Positions 5,259-6,634 of a DNA stretch of 6,634 bases are shown here, piece by piece. This DNA is from an uncultured Peptococcaceae bacterium (GTDB lineage: Bacteria; Bacillota; Peptococcia; Peptococcales; Peptococcaceae). The notes under the pieces were generated by a model. The model did no database searches and was not told the origin of the DNA. It worked only from the letters and a program-made list of their open reading frames with translations. Both the position numbers and the translations under genes were made by a program. Each line of letters starts with the position of its first letter. The stretch's first letter is position 1. Location: NCBI GenBank assembly GCA_937922955.1, contig CALAKO010000133.1, positions 1 through 6,634 on the forward strand, in the 5' to 3' direction.

Positions 5259-6452
5259 ATGAAATGCTCAAATCGTATTAGCAATATGCAGGAATCTCCA
5301 ATCCGTAAATTGGTTCCTTATGCAAACGCAGCTCGTGCAAACGGTAAGAAAGTTTATCCGCTGAACATTGGTCAGCCTGATATCAAAACTCCAGAAGGTT
5401 ATTTCGATGCAATCAAGAACTTCAAACAGGATGTTCTTGAATATGCAGATTCTCACGGGGATTTCACCCTGATCGATAAGATCAGCGAATACTACAAACG
5501 CAACAACATGGATTTCGCTCCAGAAGACATCCTTATCACCAATGGTGGGTCTGAAGCACTGATGTTTGCTATGATCGCTATCTGCGACCCAGGCGAATCC
5601 GTCATTGTTATCGAACCATTCTATACCAACTACAATGGTTTCGCTTCTGCTGTTAGCGTTGGCGTTGAAGGTATCGTAACCAAAGCTGAAAATGGCTATC
5701 GTCTGCCATCCAAGGAAGAAATCCTTGCTCAGATCAGCGACAAGGCTCGTGCCATCATCATTACCAACCCAAGCAACCCTACTGGTGTTGTTTACACCAA
5801 AGAAGAACTGCAGATGGTTGCAGAAATCGCTGTTGAAAAAGATTTGTTCGTTATCGCTGACGAAGTATATCGTGAATTTGTTTATGATGGTGAATTCTAC
5901 AGCTTGGCTTACTTCCCAGAACTGAAGGATCGTCTCATTATGATCGACTCTGTATCCAAGCGTTACAGCGCTTGTGGTGCTCGTATCGGTAGCTTGGCTT
6001 GCAAGAACCCAGAAGTCATCGCTAACGTTCTCAAGCTCTGCCAGGGCCGTCTCTCTGTATCCACTTTGGATATGATTGGTGCAACTGCTCTCTATGCAGA
6101 TACTCCAAAGAGCTATCTTGATGAAGTTAACGAAGAATACAAACATCGTCGCGATGTTACCTATGATGCATTGCAGAAGATTCCTGGCGTTGTATGCGCT
6201 AAGCCAGAAGGTGCTTTCTACATTTCCGTTAAGCTCCCAGTCGATGATGCAGAAAAATTTGTTATTTGGATGCTCGAAAACTTCGACTACAACGGTGAAA
6301 GCCTTATGATGGCACCTCTCGCAAGCTTCTATTCACAGCCAGGTCATGGTGTTGACGAAGTACGTATCGCTTACGTTCTTAATGCTGATGATATGGAAAA
6401 ATCCATGGTTGTTCTTGCTAAAGCATTGGAAGCATATCCAGGCCGCAAGTAA
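5259..6452 (+). CDS. PLP-dependent class I/II aminotransferase (aspartate aminotransferase-like)
   Basis: It transfers an amino group between an amino acid and a 2-oxo acid using pyridoxal phosphate, in the cytoplasm. The 397-residue length is normal for fold-type I enzymes. Visible residues are the substrate-pocket region NIGQPD (36-41), the PLP-contacting NPSNPTG (170-176), ADEVY (200-204, D201 for the pyridine nitrogen), the Schiff-base K234 in SVSKRYS, R242 in ARIG for the phosphate, and R369 in VRIAY for the substrate carboxylate. The lysine motif differs from the common SFSKTYAMTGWRIG form, so the substrate could be aspartate, another dicarboxylic or a neutral amino acid. Codons are strongly biased to CGT, GGT, AAC, ATC and GAA, unlike the sigma/anti-sigma genes, suggesting high expression. 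The upstream GGGGGC at 5244-5249 is a weak, non-standard ribosome binding site, but the N-terminus matches the family. It appears monocistronic. Confidence 0.9.
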   Translation: MKCSNRISNMQESPIRKLVPYANAARANGKKVYPLNIGQPDIKTPEGYFDAIKNFKQDVLEYADSHGDFTLIDKISEYYKRNNMDFAPEDILITNGGSEALMFAMIAICDPGESVIVIEPFYTNYNGFASAVSVGVEGIVTKAENGYRLPSKEEILAQISDKARAIIITNPSNPTGVVYTKEELQMVAEIAVEKDLFVIADEVYREFVYDGEFYSLAYFPELKDRLIMIDSVSKRYSACGARIGSLACKNPEVIANVLKLCQGRLSVSTLDMIGATALYADTPKSYLDEVNEEYKHRRDVTYDALQKIPGVVCAKPEGAFYISVKLPVDDAEKFVIWMLENFDYNGESLMMAPLASFYSQPGHGVDEVRIAYVLNADDMEKSMVVLAKALEAYPGRK

Positions 6453-6465
6453 TTATTGCTAAACG

Positions 6466-6501
6466 AAAATCGCTTGTTCCTTCGGGACAAGCGATTTTTT
6501 T
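6466..6501 (+). terminator. Rho-independent terminator of the aminotransferase gene, UUCG tetraloop
   Basis: AAAATCGCTTG (6466-6476) pairs with CAAGCGATTTT (6488-6498), and TCC/GGA closes a C(UUCG)G tetraloop (6481-6484), leaving T6477 bulged. Seven T (6495-6501) finish it. It lies 14 bases after the stop codon. The UUCG loop makes the hairpin unusually stable. Confidence 0.92.
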
Positions 6502-6502
6502 G

Positions 6503-6548
6503 TAAAAAAATACCTTTACACAAAGACTCTGGGGCCATTGCGTAAAGG
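6503..6548 (-). terminator. Probable minus-strand terminator for the gene at the right edge
   Basis: On the minus strand CCTTTAC (6548-6542) pairs with GTAAAGG (6519-6513) across a 22-base loop, and is followed by TATTTTTTTAC. The long loop makes it weaker than the other terminators here. Its place just after the stop of a minus-strand reading frame (6555) supports the call. Confidence 0.5.
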
Positions 6549-6554
6549 CAACAA

Positions 6555-6634
6555 CTATTCTAATATGATAAATGATTCTTGATTCAGACGGCTGATCATT
6601 TGATTGCCTGCGGTATTACCGTTGTATATAAAGA
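6555..6634 (-). CDS. C-terminal fragment of an unidentified protein, cut by the window edge
   Basis: One minus-strand frame stays open from the window edge to a TAG stop at 6557-6555, giving about 25 residues (in part NTAGNQMISRLNQESFIILE). The other two minus-strand frames hit stops. The composition looks protein-like, and a terminator-like hairpin with a T-run follows directly, as expected at a gene end. The frame converges on the aminotransferase gene. The fragment is too short to assign a family, and a chance open stretch of this length is quite possible. Confidence 0.45.
   Translation of the reverse strand, partial: FIYNGNTAGNQMISRLNQESFIILE

Noticed and set aside
5268..6146. A 292-residue open frame on the minus strand opposite the aminotransferase gene
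   Set aside because: The plus-strand gene has all the catalytic residues of a known family. The antisense frame results from its biased codons.
1..6634. CRISPR array, insertion sequence, prophage, toxin-antitoxin or defence genes
   Set aside because: No regularly spaced repeats, transposase, integrase or small two-gene toxin modules are visible. The gene content is core metabolism, replication and regulation.

Overview
The window looks like ordinary chromosome from a low-to-moderate GC Bacillota (Firmicutes), probably an anaerobe. Almost every gene has a strong GGAGG-type ribosome binding site. The replicative helicase is of the DnaB/DnaC type, and the ECF sigma/zinc anti-sigma pair is of the kind common in clostridia and Negativicutes. 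I cannot name the genus from sequence alone. No mobile element, CRISPR array, rRNA or tRNA gene is visible.

Layout, left to right. A very stable 17-bp hairpin terminator (9-60) closes a minus-strand operon made of a glyoxalase I-like VOC protein (1634-2014) followed by an IMP dehydrogenase (72-1586). The two genes are 47 bp apart and are read leftward from a promoter near 2095-2123. A 218-bp divergent intergenic region separates them from the replicative DNA helicase gene (2233-3582, plus strand). That region holds one promoter for each direction, a 10-bp inverted repeat around the leftward -10 box, and a DnaA-box-like 9-mer just upstream of the helicase -10. The helicase gene ends at a clear terminator (3587-3622).

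Next is an ECF sigma factor (3684-4187) preceded by a promoter that itself looks ECF-type (TGTAAC, 16 bp, CGTT), which suggests autoregulation. Its stop region overlaps by 20 nt the gene for a membrane-anchored zinc-binding (ZAS-type) anti-sigma factor (4168-4839). Together they form a self-contained envelope-signal module: the anti-sigma holds the sigma factor at the membrane until its external domain senses something unknown. A 419-bp AT-rich stretch with no convincing gene follows (4840-5258). A PLP-dependent class I/II aminotransferase gene (5259-6452), with codon use suggesting high expression, is then closed by a UUCG-tetraloop terminator. At the right edge there is the end of a minus-strand reading frame (6555-6634) followed by its own terminator-like hairpin, so the aminotransferase gene and the next gene converge.

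The most notable points are the IMP dehydrogenase, which resembles the unusual protozoan Tritrichomonas foetus enzyme more than ordinary bacterial GuaB; the ECF autoregulatory promoter with an unrecognised sensor domain on the anti-sigma factor; and the shortened thiol-binding loop in the glyoxalase-like protein. I do not see a clearly new multi-gene system.
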